This document shows, piece after piece, positions 1-8,226 of a DNA stretch of 64,000 bases. The notes below the pieces were generated by a model. That model was not told the origin of the DNA and made no database searches. It saw nothing but the letters and a program-made list of their open reading frames with translations. The DNA comes from Rhizobium phaseoli. GTDB taxonomy: Bacteria > Pseudomonadota > Alphaproteobacteria > Rhizobiales > Rhizobiaceae. The translations under genes were made by a program, and so were the position numbers. How positions within the stretch are numbered: position 1 is the first letter of the stretch; the number at the start of each line of letters is the position of its first letter. The stretch is from NCBI RefSeq assembly GCF_010668805.1, contig NZ_WUFT01000010.1, positions 124,001 to 188,000 on the forward strand. The letters run 5' to 3'.

Positions 1-301
1 CATGGTCTGGTCCGAGGCCATTATCTTCCACCTGCTGACGCGCGATTACTTCGCCACCTTCACGCCGAAGCCCGTCGCCGAAGCGCAGAAGGCGAGCGAA
101 GTGCTGATCGCCCTGACGATGGACAGCCGCAAAGAGGTGGACGCCATCGTCGAAGCGGCAGCCGGCGCCGGCGGCAGAGCCGATCCGCGCGCGCCGACGG
201 ACATGGGCTGGCTCTACAACCGCGCCTTCGAGGATACCGACGGTCATATTTTCGAAGCCGTGTGGGTCGATATGGCGGCGGCATCCATTTCCGGGCAATA
301 G
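1..301 (+). CDS. VOC (glyoxalase/bleomycin-resistance) family protein, 5' end outside window
   Basis: The reading frame is open at the left edge and ends with TAG at 299-301, so the gene is cut by the window; the ATG at position 2 is probably an internal Met. The visible part has the end of one beta-alpha-beta-beta-beta module: a segment with 'LLTRDYF', a helix with 'ALTMDSRKEVDAIV', and the closing 'EDTDGHIFEAVWVD' strand, where the final Glu is the usual metal ligand in VOC folds. Closest in style to uncharacterised lactoylglutathione-lyase-like proteins. The substrate cannot be deduced. Confidence 0.75.
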   Translation, partial: MVWSEAIIFHLLTRDYFATFTPKPVAEAQKASEVLIALTMDSRKEVDAIVEAAAGAGGRADPRAPTDMGWLYNRAFEDTDGHIFEAVWVDMAAASISGQ

Positions 302-457
302 CGCGTTAGGCGCCCGGTGCGACCGGGTTGTACGGCCTGCGCGGGCCAGGCCGTCGCACCGCTACAAAACTTTTCCCCGTTGGAATAAAACCGCCTCGTC
401 TGGTGTCTCATCTCAGGCATCGCAAAATTGCGTGCCCAATTCTCAAGGAGAGACATC

Positions 458-838
458 ATGAGATCCGTGAAATTCCTGTCCGTCGTGGCGGCTGCCGCCC
501 TTGCCGCGACCGCTGCTTTCGCCGCCACTCCTGTCAAGGAAGTCGAATCCACCAAGGGCAAGGTTCTTGCCGGCGACAACGGCATGACCCTCTACACCTT
601 CAAAAAGGACGCCAAGGGCGTTTCCAACTGCAACGACGATTGTGCCAAGAACTGGCCGCCGCTGATGGCCGCTTCCGATGCCAAGGCCGATGGTGCATAT
701 TCGATCATCGACCGTAAGGATGGCAAAAAGCAATGGGCCAAGGACGGCATGCCGCTTTATTACTGGGTCAAGGACAAGAAGGCGGGCGACATCACCGGCG
801 ATGGCGTCGGCGGCAACTGGGAACTTGCCAAGCCTTGA
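458..838 (+). CDS. secreted YxxD-repeat protein (COG4315 / Lipoprotein_15 family)
   Basis: A 126-residue exported protein. The start at 458 is chosen because AAGGAGA lies just upstream and a signal peptide follows directly (hydrophobic to about residue 22, AxA-type site). The mature part carries the two diagnostic motifs of the family, YTFKKD near residue 46 and YYWVKD near residue 101. A Cys-x3-Cys pair (about 58 and 62) precedes a Trp-Pro, also typical. There is no lipobox, so it is likely free in the periplasm. Function of the family is unknown. It lies just upstream of an ECF sigma factor gene, a pairing seen elsewhere in alphaproteobacteria, so it may be a target of that sigma factor (inference). 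Confidence 0.85.
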   Translation: MRSVKFLSVVAAAALAATAAFAATPVKEVESTKGKVLAGDNGMTLYTFKKDAKGVSNCNDDCAKNWPPLMAASDAKADGAYSIIDRKDGKKQWAKDGMPLYYWVKDKKAGDITGDGVGGNWELAKP

Positions 839-857
839 TCATCAGAAAGCGGCTGGC

Positions 858-1373
858 GTGAAAACACCCGCACCCGAAAGTTTCGAGGGCCAGGTCCTGG
901 CCCTCCTGCCCTCGCTCCGGCGCTATTCGCGCAGCCTCGCGCGTTCGGATGCCGATGGCGAGGATTTGCTCCAGGATTGCGTCGAAAAGGTGCTGGCGCG
1001 CCGTGGCCAATGGCGCGGGCTTAACCTGCGCGGCTGGGTCCTGACCATCATGACCAATCTCTACCGCAACGGCCGACGCGGCAGGGCGCGCGACGCCCTG
1101 GTCGAACTCGACGCAGCAGGGGACATCGCCGCTCCAGAACCGCCGGCCGATCCACTGGAGCGCGCCCGGCTCGACAACGCGCTGAACAGCCTTTCGGAGG
1201 AGCACCGCGCCGTGCTGATGCTCGTGGTCATCGAAGGGTACACGTACAGCGAGGTTGCCGCTTCCCTCGACATTCCTATCGGCACCGTCATGTCCCGGCT
1301 GTCGCGCGCCCGCCAGCGCGTCGCCGAGAGGCTGAAGGCCGATAACGTCATTACGCTTCGGAGACCGAAATGA
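858..1373 (+). CDS. ECF-type RNA polymerase sigma factor
   Basis: An ECF sigma factor of about 171 residues if it begins at the GTG at 858, which removes an implausible N-terminal extension overlapping the upstream gene; the exact start is uncertain. Region 2 is visible as 'SDADGEDLLQDCVEKVL' followed by 'LRGWVLTIMTNLYRN', and region 4 as 'LSEEHRAVLMLVVIEGYTYSEVAASLDIPIGTVMSRLSRAR', the usual helix-turn-helix for -35 recognition. Its stop overlaps the start of the anti-sigma gene (ATGA), giving translational coupling. The gene is preceded by the YxxD-repeat protein, so a three-gene transcript is likely. The inducing signal is not evident. Confidence 0.9.
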   Translation: MKTPAPESFEGQVLALLPSLRRYSRSLARSDADGEDLLQDCVEKVLARRGQWRGLNLRGWVLTIMTNLYRNGRRGRARDALVELDAAGDIAAPEPPADPLERARLDNALNSLSEEHRAVLMLVVIEGYTYSEVAASLDIPIGTVMSRLSRARQRVAERLKADNVITLRRPK

Positions 1374-2152
1374 ACGAAACCAACCCGATCGTCACCGAAG
1401 CCGATCTCCACGCCTATGCCGACGGCCAGCTGCCGGAAACCGCGCGTGCCCGCGTCGAGGCCTTCCTTGCCGATAATGCCAACGAGGCGGCGATGGTCGC
1501 CGAATGGCAGGTGCAGAATAGCGGCATCCGATCTCTGTTTTCAGGATATGAGCAGGCGAAAGACACCGACCCACTGCTGGTCGCCCCCACACGCGCGGTC
1601 TCCTCTACGCCGAAACGCTGGGCGATCGTCGCCGCGGCCGTCGTCGTGTTCGCGCTCGGCGCCGCCAGCGGCCATTATGGCCCGGCACTGCTGGAAAGGC
1701 CGGAGTTGCAGCTTACCGGCTCAGAAACCCTGCCGAAACAGGCGGAGACCGCCTTCATGGTCTACGCCGCCGAGGTTCGCCACCCGGTCGAGGTCTTCGC
1801 CGACGAGGAGGTTCATCTCGCCACCTGGCTCGGCAAGCGTCTGGCCATCCAGAACCTGAAGATCCCCAATCTTCAGCCGCTCGGTTTCAAGCTGGTCGGC
1901 GGCCGCCTGCTGCCGGTCGATGACAGGCCGGGCGCCATGTTCATGTACGAGAACCAGGCCGGCGAACGCCTGACCGTCATCGTCGGCCGCAACACGCAAA
2001 ACCGCACGACCAGCTTCCGCTTCGCCTCCTCGGGCAACCTCGAAACCTTCTACTGGATCGACGGCGAACTCGGTTATGCCGTCACCGGCGAAATCTCCAG
2101 GCAGACGCTGCGTGATGTTGCCGAGGAATGCTACAGGCAGTTTCCGTCGTGA
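1370..2152 (+). CDS. transmembrane anti-sigma factor (RsiW-like)
   Basis: A 260-residue partner of the upstream ECF sigma factor, overlapping it by 4 bases. The N-terminus has the 'EADLHAYADGQL' signature of membrane anti-sigma factors (COG5662), followed by a helix that normally clamps the sigma factor. I see no HxxxCxxC zinc motif, so it belongs to the non-zinc variants. One membrane helix lies near residues 83-101 ('WAIVAAAVVVFALGAASGH'), leaving a periplasmic sensor of about 150 residues that contains no Cys. Sequestration of the sigma factor at the inner membrane until a periplasmic signal arrives is inferred from the family. Confidence 0.85.
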   Translation: MNETNPIVTEADLHAYADGQLPETARARVEAFLADNANEAAMVAEWQVQNSGIRSLFSGYEQAKDTDPLLVAPTRAVSSTPKRWAIVAAAVVVFALGAASGHYGPALLERPELQLTGSETLPKQAETAFMVYAAEVRHPVEVFADEEVHLATWLGKRLAIQNLKIPNLQPLGFKLVGGRLLPVDDRPGAMFMYENQAGERLTVIVGRNTQNRTTSFRFASSGNLETFYWIDGELGYAVTGEISRQTLRDVAEECYRQFPS

Positions 2153-2155
2153 AGA

Positions 2156-2545
2156 TCAGCGTAGCGGATCGTTGGCAAGTTCGATCGGCTGCCCATGCGG
2201 CGTGGCTTCGGCGGCCCGCTTCCAGCTCTGCTGCAGGTCGAGAATAACGGATGCATCCGCTATGCCGCGGCTGACGAGCAGTTCGGAAAGGGCCGCCACC
2301 CAGCAGTCAAAATAATCGCTGCCATCGCCAGCGCGGCCGGGCTTATGCAACTCCTTGGACAGGGCCTCGGCCCATTCGCCCCAGGCGAACAGCCCCTTCT
2401 CATGCAGATGCACCGTCATGGCGAACGCGTCCGCCGCCCAAGGCTCGGGAAAAACCGGATCACCTTCAGGCGACCTCGGCAACCCAAGCGATTGCGCCAG
2501 TTGAGACGGCGTCTCACAAACGCTCAAGATAACTCTCCCATGCAT
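2156..2545 (-). CDS. nitrile hydratase accessory protein
   Basis: Third gene of the nitrile hydratase operon. It encodes up to 129 residues and resembles the family of small NHase accessory proteins that look like the N-terminal part of the beta subunit: 'PEPWAADAFAMTVHLHEKGLFAWGEWAEALS' matches the F-x-x-x-W-x-x-x-Y/A-W-G-E-W pattern. Such proteins act as activators or metallochaperones that load cobalt into the alpha subunit. The ATG at 2545 overlaps the beta-subunit gene by about 32 bases; a TTG at 2527 is an alternative start with a shorter overlap. It ends 3 bases from the convergent anti-sigma gene. Confidence 0.85.
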   Translation of the reverse strand: MHGRVILSVCETPSQLAQSLGLPRSPEGDPVFPEPWAADAFAMTVHLHEKGLFAWGEWAEALSKELHKPGRAGDGSDYFDCWVAALSELLVSRGIADASVILDLQQSWKRAAEATPHGQPIELANDPLR

Positions 2546-3173
2546 CGATGGAGACCGTCAGGGACGGATCCGCTCCCTCGCCCCAGATCTCACCGCCGCC
2601 GAAGACGACGGTATAGAGCCATTGCGGATTCTCGCCTCCGCCATGCGCATTGTCGTCGGGAAAGACGAAAGCCCCTTGCACCGCCTCGACGACACCCGTC
2701 TTGGCGCGCGCATAACGCGGCAGCCGCGTATGGGTGGTCGGATTGAAATTCTTCGTCCTCACCGTCTCGCCGACCGCAAAGCGCGGTGCGGTTTCGACAG
2801 GACGATCGCAAGGCCCGCCTTTTGCCAGCGCCCCCGGCACCATCTCCGCCTTCAGCACCCGCTTTGGCACAGCGCCGTCCTGCAGCTTGCGGCCCGACAA
2901 CAACTCCTCGCGCTTCGCAAAACCGTGGCGCGCGAGCAACGTCTCGACGCCGCGAATCCAGATCTCGTAGTAGCTGGCGGCGAGATAATCGGCCGGCGGA
3001 ATGTTTTCGCGTGCATGCCGGCTTTCATCGATCGTCCATGCGCCGAAAGCTCCGCAGGAAAGCGTGATGCCGAGCGCCCGCTTTTCCCATTCGGCATGAA
3101 AATAAGGCTCGTCCTTTTCGGGCGCGACAGGCCCGAAGCCCATCTGCCCACCAAGATCGTGCGGTCCGTTCAT
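2514..3173 (-). CDS. nthB: nitrile hydratase, beta subunit
   Basis: 219 residues, normal length for the beta subunit. It begins '[16 protein letters not shown]', the typical beta start, and ends with the SH3-like C-terminal domain ('[31 protein letters not shown]' and '[20 protein letters not shown]'). It pairs with the alpha subunit to hydrate nitriles to amides in the cytoplasm. Its ATG overlaps the alpha stop (ATGA), which suggests coupled, equimolar synthesis. In rhizobia such enzymes may help use plant-derived nitriles or indole-3-acetonitrile; that role is inference. Confidence 0.95.
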   Translation of the reverse strand: MNGPHDLGGQMGFGPVAPEKDEPYFHAEWEKRALGITLSCGAFGAWTIDESRHARENIPPADYLAASYYEIWIRGVETLLARHGFAKREELLSGRKLQDGAVPKRVLKAEMVPGALAKGGPCDRPVETAPRFAVGETVRTKNFNPTTHTRLPRYARAKTGVVEAVQGAFVFPDDNAHGGGENPQWLYTVVFGGGEIWGEGADPSLTVSIDAWESYLERL

Positions 3174-3868
3174 GGCAGAGCCTCCGGGCTGCCGGCAGCT
3201 GAAATCTTCGAACTGCCGGCAGCTGAGACCTTCCAGCTGCCTGCGATTGCCGTGCCGATCATCGCATCGCGGCTGACCAGGCCGGCAAGTGCTGCCTCGT
3301 CCATTCCGTCCGTGCCTTCCGGCCGCTCGGGGATAACGAGATAACGCAGCTCCGCCGTCGAATCCCAGACGCGGATCTTCTTCTCCTCAGGCAGTGTCAG
3401 CCCGAATTCGGCAAGCACGCCGCGCGGATCGATGACAGCGCGCGAGCGATAGGCCGGCGCCTTGTACCACACCGGCGGCAGGCCGAGCACCGACCAGGGA
3501 TAACAGGAGCAGAGCGTGCAGACGACAAGGTTATGGGTCTCGGCCGTGTTGAAGACGGCGCGCATATGCTCGCCCTGCCGGCCGGTATAACCGAGGCTCG
3601 CAATCGCTGCCGTCGCATCGCGCTTCAGCCAGTCGGCGAAATCGGCATCGCTCCAAGCCTTGGCGACGACATGCGCACCGTTCCTCGGCCCCACCTTCGT
3701 CTCATAGGTCTCGACAATCGCATCGATCGCTGCCGGGTCGATCAGCCCCTTCTCCGTCAGCAGCGTTTCCAGCGCTTTCACGCGGGCCTGCATGTCGGAA
3801 TAGTGGTTGTCGTGGTCATGATTGGGGTGGTGGCCGTGGTCGTCATTTTGGTCATGGTCGTCGTGCAT
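3170..3868 (-). CDS. nthA: nitrile hydratase, alpha subunit (cobalt type)
   Basis: 232 residues from the ATG at 3868, which has a good GGGAGGA ribosome site. The metal-binding claw is C-T-L-C-S-C at about residues 117-122; Thr at the second position is the mark of the cobalt enzyme (iron enzymes have Ser). In this family two of the Cys are oxidised to sulfinic/sulfenic acid. Two oddities: residues 1-22 are almost only His, Asp and Asn (eight His), and the last 25 residues repeat an 'SAAGS' unit ('WKVSAAGS', 'SKISAAGS', 'SPEALP') not expected in the family. First gene of the operon; the region upstream holds a RIME-like repeat. Confidence 0.95.
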   Translation of the reverse strand: MHDDHDQNDDHGHHPNHDHDNHYSDMQARVKALETLLTEKGLIDPAAIDAIVETYETKVGPRNGAHVVAKAWSDADFADWLKRDATAAIASLGYTGRQGEHMRAVFNTAETHNLVVCTLCSCYPWSVLGLPPVWYKAPAYRSRAVIDPRGVLAEFGLTLPEEKKIRVWDSTAELRYLVIPERPEGTDGMDEAALAGLVSRDAMIGTAIAGSWKVSAAGSSKISAAGSPEALP

Positions 3869-3924
3869 CGCGATATCCTCCCGGAACGCGGATAGGCGTC
3901 CCGTTTCCTTAAAGCTCGCAGCTC

Positions 3925-4095
3925 GCTCCTCCTCTTCTCCCCAGCGGGGAGAAGGTGGCCCGAAGGGTCGGATGAGGGGCCACGCGGCACACCCACCATG
4001 ATTGCCCTTCGCTTGCGCTCCGTGCATTCGCGGCTCTGCCGCTCGCCCCCTTATCTGCCTTCCGGCATCTTCTCCCCGTTGGGGGAGAAGCGGAA
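3925..4095. repeat. RIME-like rhizobial intergenic mosaic element
   Basis: Fills most of the 349-base gap between nthA and the SDR gene. Two inverted copies of a CTTCTCCCC/GGGGAGAAG hairpin lie at 3934-3954 and 4069-4090. After the first hairpin comes 'GTGGCCCGAAGGGTCGGATG' and before the second its approximate complement, so the whole is a large palindrome. This matches the RIME elements of Rhizobium intergenic DNA from memory; copy number in the genome cannot be seen here. Confidence 0.75.
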
Positions 4096-4217
4096 TCGTG
4101 GCAACGGCCCGCAAAACCTAAAGCATCCTCGTAAAGCCGTCTTCCTTCCTTCTATCATACGCCACAAGCCCGCCAAGCCCTTCTATCCGCCTTAAACTTT
4201 TCCGCTAATCTCCTGCC

Positions 4218-5492
4218 ATGAACATTCTGATTCTCGGTGCAACCGGCTTCATAGGCTCCGTCGTCGCGGCCCGGCTCGTCGCCGATGGCCATGCCGTGAC
4301 CGGGCTCGGCCGCAATCCCATGCGTGCCCGCCTGAAACAGCCGGCGATCGACTGGCGCCGTGCCGATCTCTCTCGCATGACGAAAGCGGACGACTGGGAC
4401 GAGATCCTCAAAGACCAGCAAGTCGTCGTCAATTGCGCCGGCGCGCTCCAGGACGGGCCGGCGGACGATCTGGCCGCTACGCAAGCCGAGGCAATGCTGG
4501 CGCTCTACCTCGCCGCCAAACGCGGGTCTCAGCCTATGATCGTGCAGATATCGGCACGGACCACCGGCGCAGCGGGCGACCTGCCCTTCCTGGCCACCAA
4601 GCGTCGGGCCGACGAGGCGCTGGCGGCAAGCGGCCTGCCTTGCCTCATCCTGCGCCCTGCCCTCGTTCTCGGCCGCAATGCCTATGGCGGTTCATCGCTG
4701 CTCAGGGCGCTTGCCGCCCTCCCCCTGGCGCTGCCGCTCGTCCATGCCGAAAGCCCGGTCGAAACCCTGTCTGTGGACGATGTGGCGGAAGCCGTGTCGC
4801 GGGCGGTCGTAGGCGGCCTCCGGGGTGATATCGATCTCGCCGCCGACGAAGTCCTGACGCTCGCCGATCTCGTCAGCCTTCACCGGCAATGGCTGGGCTT
4901 GCCGCCCGCCCGCGTCCTGTCCCTTGCCACGTGGCTTGCAAGGCCGGTGACATGGCTTGCCGATATATCAGGGCTGCTCGGCTGGCGTTCGCCGCTACGC
5001 TCGACGGCGATGACTGTCATGTCGGAAGGCATACGAAGCGCGAAAGGAGAGAGCAGCATCGTCGCGACATCCGCTGCGGCAACCCTTTCGGCCAATCCCT
5101 CCGGCGTGCAGGATCTCTGGTTTGCCCGGCTCTATCTCCTGAAGCCGCTCGTCATATCGGGCTTCTCCGCCTTCTGGCTGCTCTCCGGCCTGATCCCGCT
5201 GCTTGCGATCGAGAAAACATCCGCCCACTTCCTGCCATTCATGCCGGAGGTCGCGGCAACGGCTCTGACGCTTGCGACCTGCCTGATCGACGTCGCACTC
5301 GGCGCTGCCGTCCTCGTGCGTCCGCTCGCCAAACGCGCTCTTCTCGGCATGCTTGCCGTGTCCTTCGCCTATCTGACCGGCGCCAGCCTGCTCGAACCCG
5401 CGCTCTGGCTCGATCCGCTCGGCGTCCTCGTCAAGGTGATGCCGTCGATTCTGCTGACGCTGACAGCCCTCGCCACCCTGGTTGATCGCTGA
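4218..5492 (+). CDS. NAD(P)-binding SDR protein fused to a DoxX-like membrane domain
   Basis: 424 residues. The N-terminus is an atypical/extended short-chain dehydrogenase: GATGFIG at residues 7-13 binds the dinucleotide, and 'RPALVLGRNAYGGSSLL' fits NmrA/NDUFA9-like members. From about residue 295 the chain turns into a four-helix membrane domain of the DoxX-like type ('FWLLSGLIPLLAIEKT', 'LATCLIDVALGAAVLVRP', and further helices). This fusion is known from other proteobacteria but its reaction is not. The stop codon shares one base with the ATG of the next membrane-protein gene (TGATG), so the two products are probably made together. Confidence 0.85.
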   Translation: MNILILGATGFIGSVVAARLVADGHAVTGLGRNPMRARLKQPAIDWRRADLSRMTKADDWDEILKDQQVVVNCAGALQDGPADDLAATQAEAMLALYLAAKRGSQPMIVQISARTTGAAGDLPFLATKRRADEALAASGLPCLILRPALVLGRNAYGGSSLLRALAALPLALPLVHAESPVETLSVDDVAEAVSRAVVGGLRGDIDLAADEVLTLADLVSLHRQWLGLPPARVLSLATWLARPVTWLADISGLLGWRSPLRSTAMTVMSEGIRSAKGESSIVATSAAATLSANPSGVQDLWFARLYLLKPLVISGFSAFWLLSGLIPLLAIEKTSAHFLPFMPEVAATALTLATCLIDVALGAAVLVRPLAKRALLGMLAVSFAYLTGASLLEPALWLDPLGVLVKVMPSILLTLTALATLVDR

Positions 5493-5968
5493 TGCTTGAG
5501 CAATGGCTGCTCCTTGCCCATGTCATCGGCGCGACCGTGCTCTTCGGCACCGGCGCCGGCATCGCCTTCTTCATGGTGATGGCGCATCGCACGCGGGAGC
5601 CCGTCCTGATCGCCCATGTCGCCGGAACCGTCGTCATTGCCGATACGATCTTCACCGCCACCGCCGCCATTTTCCAGCCCGTAACCGGATATCTGCTGGC
5701 GCGGGCGATCGGCTGGGAGCTGTCGGAAGGTTGGATTGCGCTGTCGCTGCTGCTTTATATCTTCACCGGCCTGTTCTGGCTGCCGGTCGTCTGGATCCAG
5801 ATCCGGCTGCGCGATCTCACCCGTGTCGCAGCAAAATCCGGAAGCGCATTGCCGCCAGCCTATTTCAGCCTCTACCGCATCTGGTTCGCCTGTGGCTTTC
5901 CGGCCTTCTTTGCTGTCATCGGCATTCTCTGGCTGATGCTGACGAAACCGTCGATCGCCCTATTTTAG
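5492..5968 (+). CDS. DUF2269 integral membrane protein
   Basis: 158 residues with four predicted membrane helices ('WLLLAHVIGATVLFGTGAGIAFFM', 'VVIADTIFTATAAIFQPVTGYLLA', 'WIALSLLLYIFTGLFWLPVVW', 'FFAVIGILWLML'). The layout and the His in helix 1 match DUF2269, a family often found beside DoxX-fused SDR proteins. Translationally coupled to that gene by a TGATG overlap. Function unknown; a small redox or quinone-linked membrane module is possible. Its 3' end overlaps the convergent LysE gene by 9 bases. Confidence 0.8.
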   Translation: MLEQWLLLAHVIGATVLFGTGAGIAFFMVMAHRTREPVLIAHVAGTVVIADTIFTATAAIFQPVTGYLLARAIGWELSEGWIALSLLLYIFTGLFWLPVVWIQIRLRDLTRVAAKSGSALPPAYFSLYRIWFACGFPAFFAVIGILWLMLTKPSIALF

Positions 5969-6553
5969 CATCGGCCAGAGGCTCGCCACCAGAAGCACCG
6001 CCATGCTGATGTTGAACCATTTCAGCCGTACCGGATCGGAAAGCCATTCCCTCAGCGCCGAGCCGAAACCCGCCCATGTCGAAACGCTCGGCACATTGAC
6101 CGCCGCAAAGGCCAGGCCGACGAGGAGCACGCTGACGAGATAGAGCTCCGGATTGGTATAGGTCGCCATCGCAGTGACCGCCATTACCCAGGCTTTCGGA
6201 TTGACCCACTGGAAGGCCGCCGCCGAGAAGAAGGACATCGGCTCGACGCCGCTCCTGCCTTCGGCGAGCGACCGCGAAGAGGCGATCTTCCAGGCGATCC
6301 AGACGAGATAGACGCCGCCGGCAAATTTCAGCGCCGTATAGACGACCGGCACCGTATGCAGCACTGCGCCGAGCCCGAGGCCGACACCAATCAGCAGCGA
6401 GAAGAAGCCGACACCGATGCCGAACATATGCGGGATCGTTCTGCGGAAGCCGAAATTCACGCCCGATGCGAAGAGCATCATATTGTTCGGCCCCGGCGTG
6501 ATCGACGTCGTGAAGGCGAAGAGAATGAGGGCGAAAAACGTATCCAGCGGCAT
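5960..6553 (-). CDS. LysE/RhtB family amino-acid exporter
   Basis: About 197 residues starting at the ATG at 6553, preceded by GGGAGG; an upstream in-frame ATG at 6589 has no comparable ribosome site. The hallmark 'TPGPNNMM' at the end of helix 1 and 'QWVNPKAWVMA' in helix 4 identify the LysE superfamily of inner-membrane exporters. Six hydrophobic segments are visible. The substrate (homoserine, threonine, Leu or another) cannot be assigned. It stands alone, convergent with the DUF2269 gene and divergent from the aldo/keto reductase. Confidence 0.9.
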   Translation of the reverse strand: MPLDTFFALILFAFTTSITPGPNNMMLFASGVNFGFRRTIPHMFGIGVGFFSLLIGVGLGLGAVLHTVPVVYTALKFAGGVYLVWIAWKIASSRSLAEGRSGVEPMSFFSAAAFQWVNPKAWVMAVTAMATYTNPELYLVSVLLVGLAFAAVNVPSVSTWAGFGSALREWLSDPVRLKWFNISMAVLLVASLWPMLK

Positions 6554-6700
6554 GCGGCCTCCCGAACCGACCCCTTTCGGCCGGTTCATTTAGGTCAGCA
6601 TAACTGTCCAAAACCACCCATACCATTGCATCATTGTCATGGTGACAGGATTACTTGAAAGATGGCGACACGGCCCAATCTTTTGCCGAGGAAGAAAACC

Positions 6701-7549
6701 ATGCAGGACGACCCGATTCCATCGATCAAATTCCCGAACGGCGCGGAAGTGCCGGCGCTCGGCCAGGGAAGCTGGGCCATGGGCGAGGATGCCGGCCACG
6801 CCCGAGCCGAGATCGAAAGCCTCAAGGCCGGCATCGATCTCGGCATGACGCTGATCGACACCGCCGAAATGTACGGCGACGGCGGCGCCGAGGAAATCGT
6901 CGGCCAGGCGGTCAGCGGACGCCGCGACGAGGTCTTCATCGTCAGCAAGGTCTATCCCTGGAATGCCAGCCTGAAAGGCACGATCGAAGCCTGCGATCGC
7001 AGCCTCGAACGGCTCCGCACTGACCGCATCGATCTCTATCTTCTGCACTGGCGCGGCAGCCATCCGCTGGCCGAGACCGTCGCGGCCTTCGAAATGTTGA
7101 AGCTATCCGGCAAGATCGGCGCCTGGGGCGTCTCCAACTTCGACACCGACGACATGGAGGAACTGCTCGGAGTACCCGACGGCGCCAATGTCGCCGCCAA
7201 TCAGGTCCTCTACAATCTCTCCCGCCGCGGCATCGAATTCGATCTATTGCCCTGGTGTCAGAGCCACAAGATTCCAGTCATGGCCTATTCGCCGATCGAG
7301 CAGGGACATATCCTGCACCACCCCGAACTGATCCGTATCGCCAAGGCCTATCAGGCAACGCCCGCCCAGCTGGCGCTCGCCTTCCTGCTCGAACGCGACG
7401 GCGTCATCGTCATCCCGAAGACATCGAATGCCGAACGCGCGGCGGAAAACCGCGGCTGCGTCTCACTCGACATCACCGACGAGGACTGGCAGGCGCTCGA
7501 CGCCGCCTTCCCGCCGCCGGCAAAGAAAAAGCCGCTGGAGATGCTCTGA
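6701..7549 (+). CDS. aldo/keto reductase
   Basis: 282 residues starting at the ATG at 6701 behind GAGGAAG. The catalytic tetrad of the AKR superfamily is readable: Asp and Tyr in '[11 protein letters not shown]', Lys in 'IVSKVYPW', His in 'LLHWRG'. The C-terminal '[16 protein letters not shown]' is the NADPH 2'-phosphate loop. It is most like the YeaE/DkgA-like group that reduces methylglyoxal or 2,5-diketo-gluconate, but the substrate is not certain. A hairpin overlapping its stop codon ends the transcript. Confidence 0.92.
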   Translation: MQDDPIPSIKFPNGAEVPALGQGSWAMGEDAGHARAEIESLKAGIDLGMTLIDTAEMYGDGGAEEIVGQAVSGRRDEVFIVSKVYPWNASLKGTIEACDRSLERLRTDRIDLYLLHWRGSHPLAETVAAFEMLKLSGKIGAWGVSNFDTDDMEELLGVPDGANVAANQVLYNLSRRGIEFDLLPWCQSHKIPVMAYSPIEQGHILHHPELIRIAKAYQATPAQLALAFLLERDGVIVIPKTSNAERAAENRGCVSLDITDEDWQALDAAFPPPAKKKPLEML

Positions 7550-7564
7550 CCCCCAGCGGCTTTC
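7525..7564. terminator. hairpin terminator shared by aldo/keto reductase and ilvH
   Basis: GCCGCTGG at 7531-7538 pairs with CCAGCGGC at 7553-7560, with an A-run before and TTT after, so it can act in both directions. It covers the stop codon of the aldo/keto reductase and lies just beyond the ilvH stop. Confidence 0.6.
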
Positions 7565-7584
7565 AGCATTGTTGTGGTGCCGGC

Positions 7585-8157
7585 TCACATCCCCTGCGCG
7601 CCGCGGTTCATCGCCGCGATGCCGGTGCGGCAGACCTCGATGAGGCCGAGCGGCTTCATGATCGCCACAAATTGGTCGATCTTCGAGGACTTGCCGGTGA
7701 TCTCCAGAATGAAGTGATCAATCGTCGCATCCACCACCTTGGCATGGAAGGCGTCGGCAAGGCGCAGCGTCTCGGCGCGCATCTCGCCCTCGCCGACCAC
7801 CTTGACCAGCGCCACCTCACGCTCGATCGGCCGCTCCTGGCCGAGTTCGCGGGCGCGCACCGTCAGGTCGACGACGCGGTGCACCGGCACGATGCGCTCG
7901 AGCTGCGCCTTGATCTGCTCCAGCACCTGCGGTGTGCCGCGCGTGACGATGGTGATGCGCGATAGATGCGCCTGATGCTCGGTCTCGGAGACCGTCAGAC
8001 TCTCGATATTGTAGCCGCGGCCGGAAAACAGGCCGATGACCCGGGCAAGAACGCCCGGCTCGTTATCGACGAGAATGGAAAGCGTGTGGCTTTCGATCGC
8101 CGCCGTTTCCGGCGAGATGAAGTAGGCGGAGCCCGTGGGCTGTAGGTGTGCGTTCAT
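7585..8157 (-). CDS. ilvH: acetolactate synthase, small regulatory subunit
   Basis: 190 residues from the ATG at 8157 (product starting MNAHLQPTG); longer starts would run into a dispersed palindrome at 8181-8215. An N-terminal ACT domain ('HTLSILVDNEPGVLARVIGLFSGRGYNIESL') binds valine for feedback inhibition and is followed by the ALS small-subunit C-terminal domain ('DAFHAKVVDATIDHFILEITG'). It activates the IlvB catalytic subunit and makes it valine-sensitive. It lies 69 bases downstream of ilvB on the same strand and is probably under the same attenuator. Confidence 0.97.
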   Translation of the reverse strand: MNAHLQPTGSAYFISPETAAIESHTLSILVDNEPGVLARVIGLFSGRGYNIESLTVSETEHQAHLSRITIVTRGTPQVLEQIKAQLERIVPVHRVVDLTVRARELGQERPIEREVALVKVVGEGEMRAETLRLADAFHAKVVDATIDHFILEITGKSSKIDQFVAIMKPLGLIEVCRTGIAAMNRGAQGM

Positions 8158-8180
8158 GGTCTTGAGTTTCCTCTTCCCTG

Positions 8181-8215
8181 CCGCATAACCCCGAAAATCG
8201 GAGACGATTATGCGC
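8181..8215. repeat. dispersed rhizobial palindrome (copy in the ilvB-ilvH gap)
   Basis: CGCATAACCCCGAAAATCG pairs loosely with CGATTATGCGC. It shares the AAAATCG core and GCATAA/TTATGC ends with the elements at 29001-29052 and 63955-64000. It sits in the transcribed spacer between ilvB and ilvH, where it may form an mRNA hairpin. Confidence 0.65.
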
Positions 8216-8226
8216 AAATTAAAATG

